64,000 nt of DNA. Origin: Photobacterium frigidiphilum. Lineage in GTDB: Bacteria; Pseudomonadota; Gammaproteobacteria; Enterobacterales; Vibrionaceae. Below the pieces are notes generated by a model. The model was not told where the DNA came from and did not search any database. It was given only the letters and a program-made list of their open reading frames with translations. Shown here piece after piece: positions 34,943-44,426 of this stretch; the stretch's first letter is position 1; each line of letters starts with the position of its first letter. The DNA lies in contig NZ_PYMJ01000027.1 in NCBI RefSeq assembly GCF_003025615.1, forward strand, positions 1 through 64,000. The letters run 5' to 3'. The position numbers and the translations under genes were made by a program.

Positions 34943-35226
34943 AATAATCCCTCCACAGCCTGACGGTGTAACCAATACACATGAATCTCACTGAGTAATG
35001 CAATGCACAGTACCCAAAGACGGTGTTTAGGCTGTGTTTGACAATAAACATAACCGACAACCACTAGGCGTAACCCGACCATATACCAGGTGTACGGAAG
35101 CGGGGTCATGGCCTCATTGGGGACGAAATACGCGATCATGCCGACAGAGGCGATAAGCATTATCCCAAGACCAACAGTAAGGGTGATTTTCCCTACTTTG
35201 ATTAATAACGGTTTAACAACCATCAT
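34936..35226 (-). CDS. Small inner-membrane transfer protein
   Basis: 96 residues with three likely membrane helices (TLTVGLGIMLIASVGMIAYF; YMVGLRLVVVGYV; LWVLCIALLSEI). It overlaps the next gene by 7 bp and lies between the TIGR03755-like and TraG-like genes. Small proteins at this position are usual in this class; no function is known. Confidence 0.7.
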   Translation of the reverse strand: MMVVKPLLIKVGKITLTVGLGIMLIASVGMIAYFVPNEAMTPLPYTWYMVGLRLVVVGYVYCQTQPKHRLWVLCIALLSEIHVYWLHRQAVEGLLW

Positions 35227-35234
35227 GGTGCTCC

Positions 35235-36470
35235 TTATTCAAATTTACCGGCTTCATAGGATGAAGGGATCGGAGGTGTATCCGGCTTCGGTTGCGCGTT
35301 TCTGTATTGCTGTCTGAGTAAGATTTCTTCGGATGCATTACCGGCAATGGATTGACGTGTTTCTGCCTCAAAGCGCAGTAACGAAATTTCATTTTCCAAT
35401 TCCTTCACACTTTTCTTGATATCTTCCTGAGCCAATGCGTTTTGAGAGATATAGGTTTCATTTTTACCTGTTAATAAAACGCGTCGTGCTTGCAAGGCTT
35501 TATCGACAGTTTGGGCAAGCGCCACCTCGGACACTAACCGTTGGGTTAATCCACGTCGTAAAGGGTCACTTTTCAAGGCATTGATGAGTGAAGGGGGAAA
35601 GGTGGATGATACATTGTCGCCTGATAAGGCATTATCAACGTCGAGCTGTAACAGGGCGGCGGTTTTAGAGACCTCTGCATTGAGCCCGATACCAGGCTGG
35701 GCACCTGATTGAGATTTATCGGTGCCGGTCTGATTGATCTTGTCACCCATCACTCCCGTTAACCAATCTGCCATGGCATCCTCATCTTTCCAGTATCGAT
35801 ACAATCCTTCGTTATCAGCCTGAGAAACGCCCTCCGTTAACATGCCAAACCCTGCTTTCGCGGTATCATGGGTCACACGGATAGGGGGCTGATTTTTTCC
35901 ACCCGCATAATGACCGTTTGTCCACACAATGCCGTTGTTGCCCATGGATTTTTCAGCGGTGATTTGTGCCTGGACGGCATCACCCCGTTTAACGGCTTGC
36001 GTCCAAGTTTGTCCTTGGCTCAGTTGTGTCCATGCATTGGTCGGTGACATGTCCCCCAATGTTTTTGTCATGGCCTCACACGATGTTTTTGCATCATCAA
36101 AATCAAACTTTCCCTGCAGTACACCATTGGTCAATAAATCATATAACCCCGGATCTTCTTTTTGCAGGTAATAACCCGGTAACGACATTACGGCAGAGGT
36201 GGCACTGGTTAATACATTGCCCATCATGTCCTGAAATCCGTCCGTTACCCCGTTAAGTTGGTTTTGTACGGTCAGTTGCGGGTCAAGTTGACCGCATTGC
36301 AAATCAAGATCCCAATTCACCCCCAATGTTTTGCGGTTAATATGCTCTGTTCGTGCTGGTGCTGAAATAACAGGCCCTCCGCCAATGGTGTAATACAACA
36401 CATCATTAGCCGCCCAAGCGGGCAGGCTCAAGATATTGATCAGCAGCAGGCTACGCATTTTTATTTTCAT
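35235..36470 (-). CDS. Integrating conjugative element protein, PFL_4711 (TIGR03755) family
   Basis: 411 residues from ATG 36470, preceded by GGAG; a signal peptide (MRSLLLINILSLPAWAAND) supports this start. The mature protein contains LYYTIGGGPVISAP, and a long helical C-terminal part typical of this ~430-residue periplasmic family. It may correspond functionally to F TraH. It overlaps nothing upstream: a 4-bp gap separates it from the TraU-like gene. Confidence 0.85.
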   Translation of the reverse strand: MKIKMRSLLLINILSLPAWAANDVLYYTIGGGPVISAPARTEHINRKTLGVNWDLDLQCGQLDPQLTVQNQLNGVTDGFQDMMGNVLTSATSAVMSLPGYYLQKEDPGLYDLLTNGVLQGKFDFDDAKTSCEAMTKTLGDMSPTNAWTQLSQGQTWTQAVKRGDAVQAQITAEKSMGNNGIVWTNGHYAGGKNQPPIRVTHDTAKAGFGMLTEGVSQADNEGLYRYWKDEDAMADWLTGVMGDKINQTGTDKSQSGAQPGIGLNAEVSKTAALLQLDVDNALSGDNVSSTFPPSLINALKSDPLRRGLTQRLVSEVALAQTVDKALQARRVLLTGKNETYISQNALAQEDIKKSVKELENEISLLRFEAETRQSIAGNASEEILLRQQYRNAQPKPDTPPIPSSYEAGKFE

Positions 36471-36474
36471 CACG

Positions 36475-37407
36475 TTATTCTCCAAAATCCGCAATAAGCA
36501 TGGCGCCTTCACGTTGGCACCCTCTATAGGTCCGCCAGACCGCCCATACATACTCGCCGTTATCGCTTATTCGTTTGGCATAAGGATCATAAGGGAGAAC
36601 GCTATCATCGATATCCGGCCAAACGCTTGCCGTGGTCTGGGCTATCGGAAAGAGCATTTGCCATGCTGTATCATCATTGTTCAGACTGAGTGAGGCGGGC
36701 GGCCAGTAACCCGGTTTGGATTGCGCGACTAATGGCTGATAAACACGACTTTCACCTTGACGAGTGACAATGTGTACGGCTTTGAACGCACTCAGTGCGG
36801 CGGACTTATAGGGGTGTGGCTGCACTGAAAATCCGCCTCTGGGGTAAATATCGCCAAAGGTGCCCAGGCGATTGCCTAATGGATCCCAACTGTTGATATT
36901 GACGACATCGGGCAGGTTGTAACGCCACCCGAGAGGGTCAAGACTGGATAGGTAATAGGGCATCATGGGCTCACTCGGTCCTTCCAAGACATAACCGAAG
37001 CCCGATAACAGCTTGAAAAATGTCCCTTCGGCGGGATGGCCTATGATATCGACGTTTTGAAATGTCACGGAAGTATGATCAAGGAGCTGAGGACTACGGT
37101 CATGACTCCTCCCTCCGCCTTTGGAATAGCGGTTTGTCGGTGACATCCATTGCGTTGCCTGCCAAGGGGCTTCCCCTGTTTTCAGATAGCTCATTGCGAC
37201 TAAATCAGGCAATCGATGTTTGACTTTTATTGAGGTGTTCGTCTCACAACCGGCAGGCGTACACGTCATCCAAAGACAACTGCCAATCACTTTATAATCG
37301 ATACATTCCGGGCATAAGCTACGGCTTATCACCTCTCCCGTGGTGATCTTGGCACTGACTGACAATGAGCAGAAGATCAATAAGGCTGGGGCGAGACGGG
37401 CTACCAT
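36475..37407 (-). CDS. TraU-like protein, PFL_4710 (TIGR03756) family
   Basis: 310 residues with a signal peptide (LAPALLIFCSLSVSAK). The Cys-rich N-terminus (CPECIDYKVIGSCLWMTCTPAGC) and the YSKGGGRSHD and WDPLGNRLGTFGDIYPRGGF motifs match TraU-type periplasmic proteins. They take part in DNA transfer and pilus function in F-like and PFGI-like systems. It overlaps the ATPase stop by 7 bp. The thioredoxin-like TIGR03757 gene often found before it is absent. Confidence 0.88.
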   Translation of the reverse strand: MVARLAPALLIFCSLSVSAKITTGEVISRSLCPECIDYKVIGSCLWMTCTPAGCETNTSIKVKHRLPDLVAMSYLKTGEAPWQATQWMSPTNRYSKGGGRSHDRSPQLLDHTSVTFQNVDIIGHPAEGTFFKLLSGFGYVLEGPSEPMMPYYLSSLDPLGWRYNLPDVVNINSWDPLGNRLGTFGDIYPRGGFSVQPHPYKSAALSAFKAVHIVTRQGESRVYQPLVAQSKPGYWPPASLSLNNDDTAWQMLFPIAQTTASVWPDIDDSVLPYDPYAKRISDNGEYVWAVWRTYRGCQREGAMLIADFGE

Positions 37408-40121
37408 ACCTCCCCCTGATAACGTTCACGCGCTTGTTCAATTTGATTGGCTTTCAGTAAGGCGGCATCGAGCTCACTGCACCCGTGCTCTGCCATGAAA
37501 TCTGCCCGTTTCTTCTTGGCTTTACCGTCTGTTTCACCCAGTGCCAAATAGAGGGCAGGGGGAACGACACAAAAACGAGAGAGCAGGGTATCGTTCATCC
37601 CCATCACGACCCCTTCTTTGAACTTGCCGTCTTCTGCTGTCATTGACCGAATGAGATCTTCTTCTTCGGGATTGAGTTTTTTAAACGTTTTAAGGGTGTT
37701 GAGTTCATCCTCACTCATGTTCAACATGATCCACCACTCGCTGTTATTCAGCATCTTTCGAGAGGAGAGGGGGTAATCGGCTAAATCTTGTGTGGCCACC
37801 CAATTCCATGCTTCCAATTTTCGCCACATTTTGGTGATTTTATTGCCATAGGGAGCCAGTAGTGCATTGGCTGAGAACAGGTGGCCTTCATCCGTCAGGG
37901 CAACAATGGGGATCCCGTCGTATTGGTCGCGCTCTGCAATGTAGTTAATTTTATTGATCAAGGAGATATACGCGGTGGCTAATTGCGCGTCATACCCTTC
38001 TTTGGCATACAGACCTAAATCAATGATCGTGACATCCACTTCTGGCCAGGGCGCACCGTCGCGGTCAAAAATTTTTCCTTCCAGTCCTTCACAGAAGAAC
38101 GCCATGCTATCGGCCATGGTTCGGGCGCGTTGTTGACGCTCTTGGGGGTAATTGTTGTCTTGGGAAAATGCCAGTAGGGCATTTTTAACGTGTGTAGGAC
38201 GCACCATGACATCTTCGCGATGGCATTGCTCTGCGGCCTGCTTGAGTGCCTGACGTACCATGGATGAATCAGCACGACGGTAATCATCAAGCTCTCGTTT
38301 TTCTCCACCGGTTATCATCAGGCGAGCCATAATCTCCAGCTCCCCGAGGATGTCACGCTCTTCATCATCCGGTGAATCATCGTTATTGAGATTTTCTGGT
38401 TTTAAGGCCTCATCATTGCTTATTTGGGGGAGATCTTTTCCCACCAAATGGCGGGCATCAGCAAAAGGCGCCATCGCCCCTGGGGAGGAGGCTTTCACTT
38501 CAATTCTGTTGACACTTAAACCGTAACGTTCACAGAAATCACCTAACAAGCCAAAACTGTTACCCGCTTCAATAATGAACAGTCGAGGTCGGTGTATCGC
38601 TAACAAACGCAGACACATACCGACTAAGGTGGCCGATTTACCACTGCCCGATGGACCAAATAGGACAAGGTGCGCATTGGATAAGTAATCCTCCAAGGGA
38701 TCGAATCCCAATAATTCGCCCCCTCGATTGAAAAAAGAGAACGTATTCGATCCTGTACCGGTACTCCGGCCAAACAAGGGGGACAATCGCATCATGTCTT
38801 CCAGCCATACCCACCCGCAATACCAATAATGAGGGTCATTGGCCGGGTTGTAGTTCATCGGTAACCACCGCAGAAAACTGTCTAACGGGGCAACCTGATC
38901 ACTGTTAGAGACAAACCGCAAGTGCAAGCCCTGTCGGTTAAAGGCTGAGCGCAACATATCGGTACTGCTCTCAATCTCATTGACACTTTCCCCCTGAATA
39001 TAGAACGCGATTTGTCCACGCCACAATATGTTGCGATTAATCAGCGCATCGATACTGGCACACTGGGCTTTGCATTCTTGAATGTCAGGCTCATCCCCCA
39101 CGGCGGCTTTTTGAATGACCTTCAAACGCTCACGCCCTTTCTCTTTACTTTGCGGAACCAGCGTCATGGCCATCATTGTGCCTGGCGGTAATTCATCAAA
39201 AACAACACAGCCTGGCGCCGTATCGTCATCATCTGATACCTCACCAAAAATGCATCCGGCCAGAAACGCATCACTGTCCCAGGTATCAAGTTCAACCACA
39301 CGATTGGCAATGTTTTTTTCACCTTTAAACCACCACAATCCATTATCGACATCTGCCGTAACACGACTGCGCAGTAAGCGCTCTGCATAATCCCGATCGA
39401 TAGGCGAAAACTGCTGACGATAAAAATGAGACTCACCACGTATTGGTGACGGGTTGAGAAACGGGGCGAGCCACTGAAACACTGCGTCACCCTTCGCTTT
39501 AGCAATGGATACGCCATAATCTTTAAAACTCGATGGCAATAACACCCGTTTTTGCAGGGCTTTTAACTGAGCAAGGTTTTTCTGAACGTGTGCATCATTG
39601 GCGTCTTTCGGTAGCCAGCGATAAACGGCAACAATGACTTGTCGATCCCGTCCTCGCCATGGGCGGTTATCGACACTGAAAATGCCTTGTTCACGGCCTA
39701 TAAAAGAAAAATGCTTCGCATCTTGTGCCAATACCGCTTCCGTAAACGCGTCGTTAACTCGCGCCTTGGCCTTCAGTTGATCAACAACATCCCCAAAATT
39801 ATCCACATCACGGGCAAAGAGCTGAATGATCCAAGGAATGTCTTCCTCTCCCTGACTCAGACTGCCAAACGTATTGGTGAGGTTCTTGACAATTTTATTC
39901 AGGTTTTTTTGTTTTTTATCTTCCGTCGAAACGGGCTTGATTGTGAAAAAGGCCCCAATAGAACGACCATCTTCAAGCTCAACAATGCCATCATCATCAA
40001 TATCAACCCACGGTAAATGTGATGCAAAAGAGGGCGGCACCGTGTAGTCCAATGGCGGTACTTCAAAGGCTTTCCCGTGGGTAAATAAAGACGTCACACC
40101 GTCACGTAATCGTTGCAGCAT
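37401..40121 (-). CDS. VirB4/TraC-type conjugation ATPase, PFL_4706 (TIGR03744) family
   Basis: 906 residues, cytoplasmic or membrane associated. Walker A LFGPSGSGKSATLVGM is near residue 490 and Walker B IVALTDEGHLF near 735. It is the energising ATPase for assembly of the secretion channel and pilus. The start follows directly on the lipoprotein gene with a 1-bp overlap of stop and start. Length and order agree with family members in PFGI-type islands. Confidence 0.92.
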   Translation of the reverse strand: MLQRLRDGVTSLFTHGKAFEVPPLDYTVPPSFASHLPWVDIDDDGIVELEDGRSIGAFFTIKPVSTEDKKQKNLNKIVKNLTNTFGSLSQGEEDIPWIIQLFARDVDNFGDVVDQLKAKARVNDAFTEAVLAQDAKHFSFIGREQGIFSVDNRPWRGRDRQVIVAVYRWLPKDANDAHVQKNLAQLKALQKRVLLPSSFKDYGVSIAKAKGDAVFQWLAPFLNPSPIRGESHFYRQQFSPIDRDYAERLLRSRVTADVDNGLWWFKGEKNIANRVVELDTWDSDAFLAGCIFGEVSDDDDTAPGCVVFDELPPGTMMAMTLVPQSKEKGRERLKVIQKAAVGDEPDIQECKAQCASIDALINRNILWRGQIAFYIQGESVNEIESSTDMLRSAFNRQGLHLRFVSNSDQVAPLDSFLRWLPMNYNPANDPHYWYCGWVWLEDMMRLSPLFGRSTGTGSNTFSFFNRGGELLGFDPLEDYLSNAHLVLFGPSGSGKSATLVGMCLRLLAIHRPRLFIIEAGNSFGLLGDFCERYGLSVNRIEVKASSPGAMAPFADARHLVGKDLPQISNDEALKPENLNNDDSPDDEERDILGELEIMARLMITGGEKRELDDYRRADSSMVRQALKQAAEQCHREDVMVRPTHVKNALLAFSQDNNYPQERQQRARTMADSMAFFCEGLEGKIFDRDGAPWPEVDVTIIDLGLYAKEGYDAQLATAYISLINKINYIAERDQYDGIPIVALTDEGHLFSANALLAPYGNKITKMWRKLEAWNWVATQDLADYPLSSRKMLNNSEWWIMLNMSEDELNTLKTFKKLNPEEEDLIRSMTAEDGKFKEGVVMGMNDTLLSRFCVVPPALYLALGETDGKAKKKRADFMAEHGCSELDAALLKANQIEQARERYQGEVW

Positions 40122-40537
40122 CAGTAGGCTCCTCCTGTCGGTAATTGGGCTTTCATATCACCCGGTGTGGCATAGTGAACGCGCTCATACAGCGGGAATA
40201 CCGTGCTATATCCCGGAACAGGCAGACTTCCCGCTCGGTGCGGAAACACAAAAAACACAATGTCAGGGTTGGGAAGGCGTGGAAATTGATTGTTAATTTC
40301 ACGGTAACTGTCTCGGGTATAATCAGAAACGCGCATGGCTAAAGCCTCCGGGGAGAGCTGACGTCGAAGCGTAGATCGCGTATCGATAAGCGACTGACCA
40401 TTCGCCCCGCCAGTTTTACTGAGCCAAACCTCTTTCACATTCGTATCAGGATGAGGCAGTGTGTTGTCTTGGCTCGATGAGCAAGCACTTAACCCACTGA
40501 CAAATACAACGAGCCATAAACCATTAATCCAGCGCAT
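40121..40537 (-). CDS. Conjugative transfer lipoprotein, TIGR03751 family
   Basis: 138 residues from ATG 40537, with GGAGG before it. The N-terminus is a lipoprotein signal with lipobox LSAC, so the mature protein begins with Cys 19-20 and sits in the outer membrane. The TIGR03751 family occupies the VirB7/TraV-like place in these systems. It overlaps the preceding VirB10-like gene by 14 bp. Position between VirB10-like and VirB4-like genes supports the call. Confidence 0.85.
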   Translation of the reverse strand: MRWINGLWLVVFVSGLSACSSSQDNTLPHPDTNVKEVWLSKTGGANGQSLIDTRSTLRRQLSPEALAMRVSDYTRDSYREINNQFPRLPNPDIVFFVFPHRAGSLPVPGYSTVFPLYERVHYATPGDMKAQLPTGGAY

Positions 40538-41933
40538 AATTGCCTCCTTGTGACAGTGTGTCGTAACGGACTTGCCGGGCATTCGCCGGTTCATCGACCT
40601 TGAGGGTTTTTCGAAGGTGCACAGCAACCGGTGTACCAGGCTGTGCATAGACCACATCAAAACTTGAGCCCATTCGCTCTTTTATCCATTGATTGGCGTT
40701 GCTGATACTGCCAGCCGCTGCATTCGCTAATATGTATTGTCCTTGATCGCCTGAGACGCCCCAGGATCCTCCCTCGCCATTGGCGGGGATAGAAGCGGTG
40801 GTTTGTGCAGCCGCAGCGGCATTGGCGGCGGCCGTTGCAGCATCAAGTAACCCCATCGTGGTCAGGTAAGACGTCGCATTGGTGATTTTTGTACCAGAAA
40901 GGCAGGGGTTGCCATTGGGATCGGCAATAAAACCTAAATCGTTTGTCTTAATATCACTGCCGTCAAAACTGCTGTCTGTGACATCATCTCCGTCAGGAAT
41001 GGCTATCATGCTGCCATCGGCAAGAATAAAATCGAACGTTTCCACCACACCACGGACACACGATAAGTTCCAGTCTCCTGTCACCGTCCCGGTTGCAATG
41101 GCACCCACCACGTCGGGTAACATAAAACCGTTGGCCATTAAGTTCTCTTTGCCAATGATGAGGCTAAACGGATACGGCGACGTTACTTGCCCATTGACTG
41201 GAATACGCCCAATCAGTGCGGTCATGGCAACGGAATCACTCAGGACAGACCCTCGCCCCAAGGTATACACAGGGGTCGGTTTATCGTCATCCACCCTGAA
41301 ATCATCCTGTTCTTCATTCAGCTGAGCAATTTTATTACGCCATGCAATCAACTGAGGGGTGATGACATCCCCGGTTTTATCGTCCGTGTTGGCATCTAAC
41401 GGCATGACCCAAATCAGTTCGCTACTGTCAATCTCAGGTTTGGCAGGGTTGGACACTGACCCATGACCAATGCCTAATCCGTCATAGTTATCATCTGGCG
41501 ATAACGAGGAAGATGTCTCTGGGACAGGCCGTTCAATACCAATGTCCTCAGTACGGCTTTTGAGTTGTGCCATCTGATCATCAAAGCGTGTTTGCACTTG
41601 CGCCAACCCCGTCGTGAATTGTTGTTGCAACGTGTCAACCGAGGTTTGGTATTGGTTATTTTGTTGTGCCATCGCTTTTTTTAGCTGTGTATTCTCCTCT
41701 TTTTGATTATTGATGGTGACCGCCAATGTCCGTAAGGTATCTGCTGGTGTATCAGCGGTGATGCCTAACGTTTCTTGAATGATTTTTGCCTGTGAAACGG
41801 ATAATTCAAGTGGCGTTGAGGGTTTGGCTTCCTCCTTTGGTGCTTGGTTATCATCGGGACTGAGCCCAAACACAGCAAACACAAAGAACAGCGCCCCCAG
41901 TAATATCAACAGCAGTTTGTTTTTATTGGTCAT
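40524..41933 (-). CDS. VirB10/TraB-like core protein, PFL_4705 (TIGR03752) family
   Basis: 469 residues from ATG 41933 (AAGGAGG upstream). A single inner-membrane helix (LLLILLGALFFVFAVFGL) is followed by a coiled-coil and a proline-containing linker, then a conserved region with ALIGRIPVNGQVTSPYPF. An Ala-rich segment near residue 360 is notable. VirB10-type proteins span inner and outer membranes and gate the channel. The length is typical. Confidence 0.85.
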   Translation of the reverse strand: MTNKNKLLLILLGALFFVFAVFGLSPDDNQAPKEEAKPSTPLELSVSQAKIIQETLGITADTPADTLRTLAVTINNQKEENTQLKKAMAQQNNQYQTSVDTLQQQFTTGLAQVQTRFDDQMAQLKSRTEDIGIERPVPETSSSLSPDDNYDGLGIGHGSVSNPAKPEIDSSELIWVMPLDANTDDKTGDVITPQLIAWRNKIAQLNEEQDDFRVDDDKPTPVYTLGRGSVLSDSVAMTALIGRIPVNGQVTSPYPFSLIIGKENLMANGFMLPDVVGAIATGTVTGDWNLSCVRGVVETFDFILADGSMIAIPDGDDVTDSSFDGSDIKTNDLGFIADPNGNPCLSGTKITNATSYLTTMGLLDAATAAANAAAAAQTTASIPANGEGGSWGVSGDQGQYILANAAAGSISNANQWIKERMGSSFDVVYAQPGTPVAVHLRKTLKVDEPANARQVRYDTLSQGGNYALD

Positions 41934-42738
41934 CATTGGCCTCCTTGGCAATAGGTGGCAAAGACTGAAACAGCGGCCCTGACGTGACAATAAAAGCGGT
42001 ATTAATGGCGCTGTCTGTATTAACCGGTCCCAAATCCGGGTAGGCAAAGCTCACGCCAAATGCGCGGGCACTGACTTGACGCGGGTCGAGGTTTAAAATC
42101 GCATTATATTGATGAGTGAGTTTAATGGCCGTCACCGTATAACCGGCCAGTGTCCAGGCGGCGAGCGGCTGGGCAATCACGGGCCATAATGGAAACGCTT
42201 GCGCCGCGATGTCTTTATCCAGGTGCATGGTTGAACGCGTTATGCCCGGTAATGGCTCAATGGCATGCGAGGGACTGTAAAGTGATTGCTGGGCAAAGCG
42301 CACCAGTAAAGCCGGTGCGGGCATCTGTAATTGGTTGATATGCTTACCCAGTGCGTCTTTATCTTGCTTTACCTGTGCTTGCTGTTTTTGCTCATCAGGC
42401 ATGACAATATCAATACGTGAAGGGGTGTCGGCGTTTTGTTGTGCGCGAATGTCTAACACAATGCGTTCGCCATCCCGCAGACGTTCAATCTGAATGCGTT
42501 GTGATTCAAATGGTTTGCTCGCCGTTATAAAGATTTTACCTTTCAGGGAATCCAACGTGGCATGCCGATAAAAAGAAGACGGCACACCGACCCGTACATC
42601 CCCGTCCAGGGTCAATATCACTTCTTGCCCCACGGGGAGCGTGACGGTTAATGGCTCGCCTTCCCATGCCAACACACGATCGGAGGCAGCAACGTAACCA
42701 GAGAAGAGGAATAAGATAATCACCATCAGACTTTTCAC
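41923..42738 (-). CDS. VirB9/TraK-like protein, PFL_4704 (TIGR03749) family
   Basis: 271 residues with a signal peptide (SLMVIILFLFSGYVAAS) and a beta-rich secreted part beginning DRVLAWEGEPLTVTLPVGQE. The family is a periplasmic outer-core component comparable to VirB9/TraK. It is coupled to both neighbours: ATGA with the TIGR03746-like gene upstream and an 11-bp overlap with the VirB10-like gene. Confidence 0.87.
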   Translation of the reverse strand: MKSLMVIILFLFSGYVAASDRVLAWEGEPLTVTLPVGQEVILTLDGDVRVGVPSSFYRHATLDSLKGKIFITASKPFESQRIQIERLRDGERIVLDIRAQQNADTPSRIDIVMPDEQKQQAQVKQDKDALGKHINQLQMPAPALLVRFAQQSLYSPSHAIEPLPGITRSTMHLDKDIAAQAFPLWPVIAQPLAAWTLAGYTVTAIKLTHQYNAILNLDPRQVSARAFGVSFAYPDLGPVNTDSAINTAFIVTSGPLFQSLPPIAKEANDDQ

Positions 42739-43385
42739 TGTTCACCCCCTGATACCACATTAATTTCTCGTGCTGGCCCATCAAAACAATCGATAGCCAG
42801 CCCCCACGGGTTGTTATTCACATCCACGTCGTAGCGAACAATGCGCAGCGGCCACCGTGCGAGGGAGGTTTTTACTTCCGTGCCTTTGACGTACTCCTTG
42901 AGTTGTAAATCAGCAAGGACCGTCCAGCTGTCTTGGCTGAGTGTGGTGACCCGCCAGTCTTTATAGCCACGACCAGGGATCTCAAACAATGCCCGTTCGC
43001 GACCTGATAGCTCTCCCTTGCTGCGTTTCTGATCATAATCTTGCGCTAACACTTCCCGGCATTGCGGGGTGATGTACCATTTATAGGTGTGTAGGTTTTG
43101 TTTGTAGTCCGTCGTTCCGTTGGTTGGCCATCGGTTAATTTGCGCAAACATCCTGACCGCAAAGTCATACACATTGGGGGCCGGTACTTCCCACCAAGGG
43201 CGGGTTGATCCCGCTCGTAAATCAGGGGGGTTATGCACGGTGATATCTTGAGCAGCATTGTTCCACCCAAAGGCCATAAACAGGCAGACCGCCGTCAGCC
43301 CGCCGACCGCAAAGTTCAAGCTTCGAATATGCGCGTCACGCCCAGTGAGTGCATTACGAAAACGCCCACGTGCTCCAGTACTCAT
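42735..43385 (-). CDS. VirB8-like membrane protein, PFL_4703 (TIGR03746) family
   Basis: 216 residues. A short cytoplasmic N-terminus, one membrane helix (about residues 25-42) and a periplasmic domain, the layout of VirB8. The family typically contains VPAPNVYDFAVRMFAQINRW, which is seen here near residue 67. It lies immediately upstream of the VirB9- and VirB10-like genes, all overlapping, and together they would form the core complex. Confidence 0.87.
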   Translation of the reverse strand: MSTGARGRFRNALTGRDAHIRSLNFAVGGLTAVCLFMAFGWNNAAQDITVHNPPDLRAGSTRPWWEVPAPNVYDFAVRMFAQINRWPTNGTTDYKQNLHTYKWYITPQCREVLAQDYDQKRSKGELSGRERALFEIPGRGYKDWRVTTLSQDSWTVLADLQLKEYVKGTEVKTSLARWPLRIVRYDVDVNNNPWGLAIDCFDGPAREINVVSGGEQ

Positions 43386-43699
43386 TCCGGTCTCCCGATG
43401 TATTCATAATGCGGAAAATTGGCTTGTTTAAAGATAGAAAACGCCACGTTGGCACCGAAGAATGCCTCCATCTCATCGGTGTCAATGTCCGTTAGCCCTT
43501 CAGCTTGAATGACATCGGCCATGTCAGCCCGGTAAGCATGAAAATGGCGATAACATACATACTGGCCGTTATCAGCCCGATAAAAACGGAAGGTACGTTT
43601 GCCCGCAACGGCATTCACCGTTGTTTCTGCCAACAAGGTGCCCGTGAAAATGACATCCCGTCCTCGCCTATCGGCTTGCTTAATGTGATGGTGTTCCAT
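43382..43699 (-). CDS. Hypothetical protein inside the T4SS operon
   Basis: 105 residues, no membrane segment or signal, no recognised family. It contains an aromatic and His-rich region YVCYRHFHAYRADMADV and starts MEHHHIKQADRRGRDVIF. It overlaps both neighbours by 1-4 bp. This gene is an insertion relative to the usual TIGR03750-TIGR03746 order. It may be a cytoplasmic regulator or chaperone. Confidence 0.6.
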   Translation of the reverse strand: MEHHHIKQADRRGRDVIFTGTLLAETTVNAVAGKRTFRFYRADNGQYVCYRHFHAYRADMADVIQAEGLTDIDTDEMEAFFGANVAFSIFKQANFPHYEYIGRPE

Positions 43700-44091
43700 T
43701 ATTCGTCTCCGCCAATGTGCACCACATACGCCATATCGATTTGGGCTAATAGCGCCCGAGCATGGGTGCGGTATAAGTTAAAAAACGCGGGGATCTCGTC
43801 TTTGTTTTGTGTTTTCAATAGTCGGCATTGAACACGGTTATCGAGTGCTACATTCCGCTCTCGACGCACTTCAAATACGAGCCACCATCCGTCATTGCTT
43901 TCAAATATCTCTTGGGTGATGTGGGTGCTGTCTTTGGGGGATGGCCCCAAATCGTAGTCTGCAAAACTGCGCAGCCAACCAAACAACTTAATAATGGGTT
44001 GACCATCGCCAGGAATGATTTCATGCATCGTTGGCATTTGTTCACCGGCGGCATTGGTCGGTAAGATGCGAGAAAGGGTTGAAGTCGTCAT
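43699..44091 (-). CDS. Hypothetical protein inside the T4SS operon
   Basis: 130 residues, soluble, family unknown. It ends YVVHIGGDE and contains WWLVFEVRRERNV and FFNLYRTHARALLAQIDM. It overlaps the TIGR03750-like gene by 4 bp and the next gene by 1 bp, so it is translated with the channel proteins. Together with the 105-residue protein it forms a two-gene insertion in the conserved core order. Confidence 0.6.
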   Translation of the reverse strand: MTTSTLSRILPTNAAGEQMPTMHEIIPGDGQPIIKLFGWLRSFADYDLGPSPKDSTHITQEIFESNDGWWLVFEVRRERNVALDNRVQCRLLKTQNKDEIPAFFNLYRTHARALLAQIDMAYVVHIGGDE

Positions 44092-44426
44092 CGTTTGTCC
44101 TTTTTATTTTGATGCAATCCGGTGTGATGTATGGTGCGCTCTCGATGAAACCAGACATCTATTTTCTGGTAGAGCCAGCCTGTGGGTTTGTTTTTACGCA
44201 GCGCAATCAATGGGGTTGCCAATGATTTCGGCATCAGAAAAATGGCAGAGGCCCCTAACGCCACGCCGAGCAATGCTGGCATGGCGCTGTGTGTCACAAA
44301 GACACTGACCCCCCCCCCGGTAACGAGACCGATGAAGAGGGTAAAGCCTGACAGTATCCCGATTTCCACGATACTGAGCCCTTTGAGGAAAGGGGGGCGT
44401 TCATTGAGTGCAGTGGCTTTTTTCAT
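44088..44426 (-). CDS. VirB3/TraL-like protein, TIGR03750 family
   Basis: 112 residues. Two membrane helices (IGILSGFTLFIGLVTGGGVSV and MPALLGVALGASAIFLMP) and a basic C-terminal tail, the layout of TIGR03750 and VirB3-like proteins. Codons for Thr-Gly-Gly-Gly-Val contain a run of ten G (44309-44318 on the + strand as C), a possible slippage site. It is coupled to the pilin-like gene upstream by 1 bp. Confidence 0.8.
   Translation of the reverse strand: MKKATALNERPPFLKGLSIVEIGILSGFTLFIGLVTGGGVSVFVTHSAMPALLGVALGASAIFLMPKSLATPLIALRKNKPTGWLYQKIDVWFHRERTIHHTGLHQNKKDKR

Noticed and set aside
40121..40660. Longer start for the lipoprotein gene
   Set aside because: Extra N-terminal residues would hide the lipobox and lie in the preceding gene; ATG 40537 has GGAGG.
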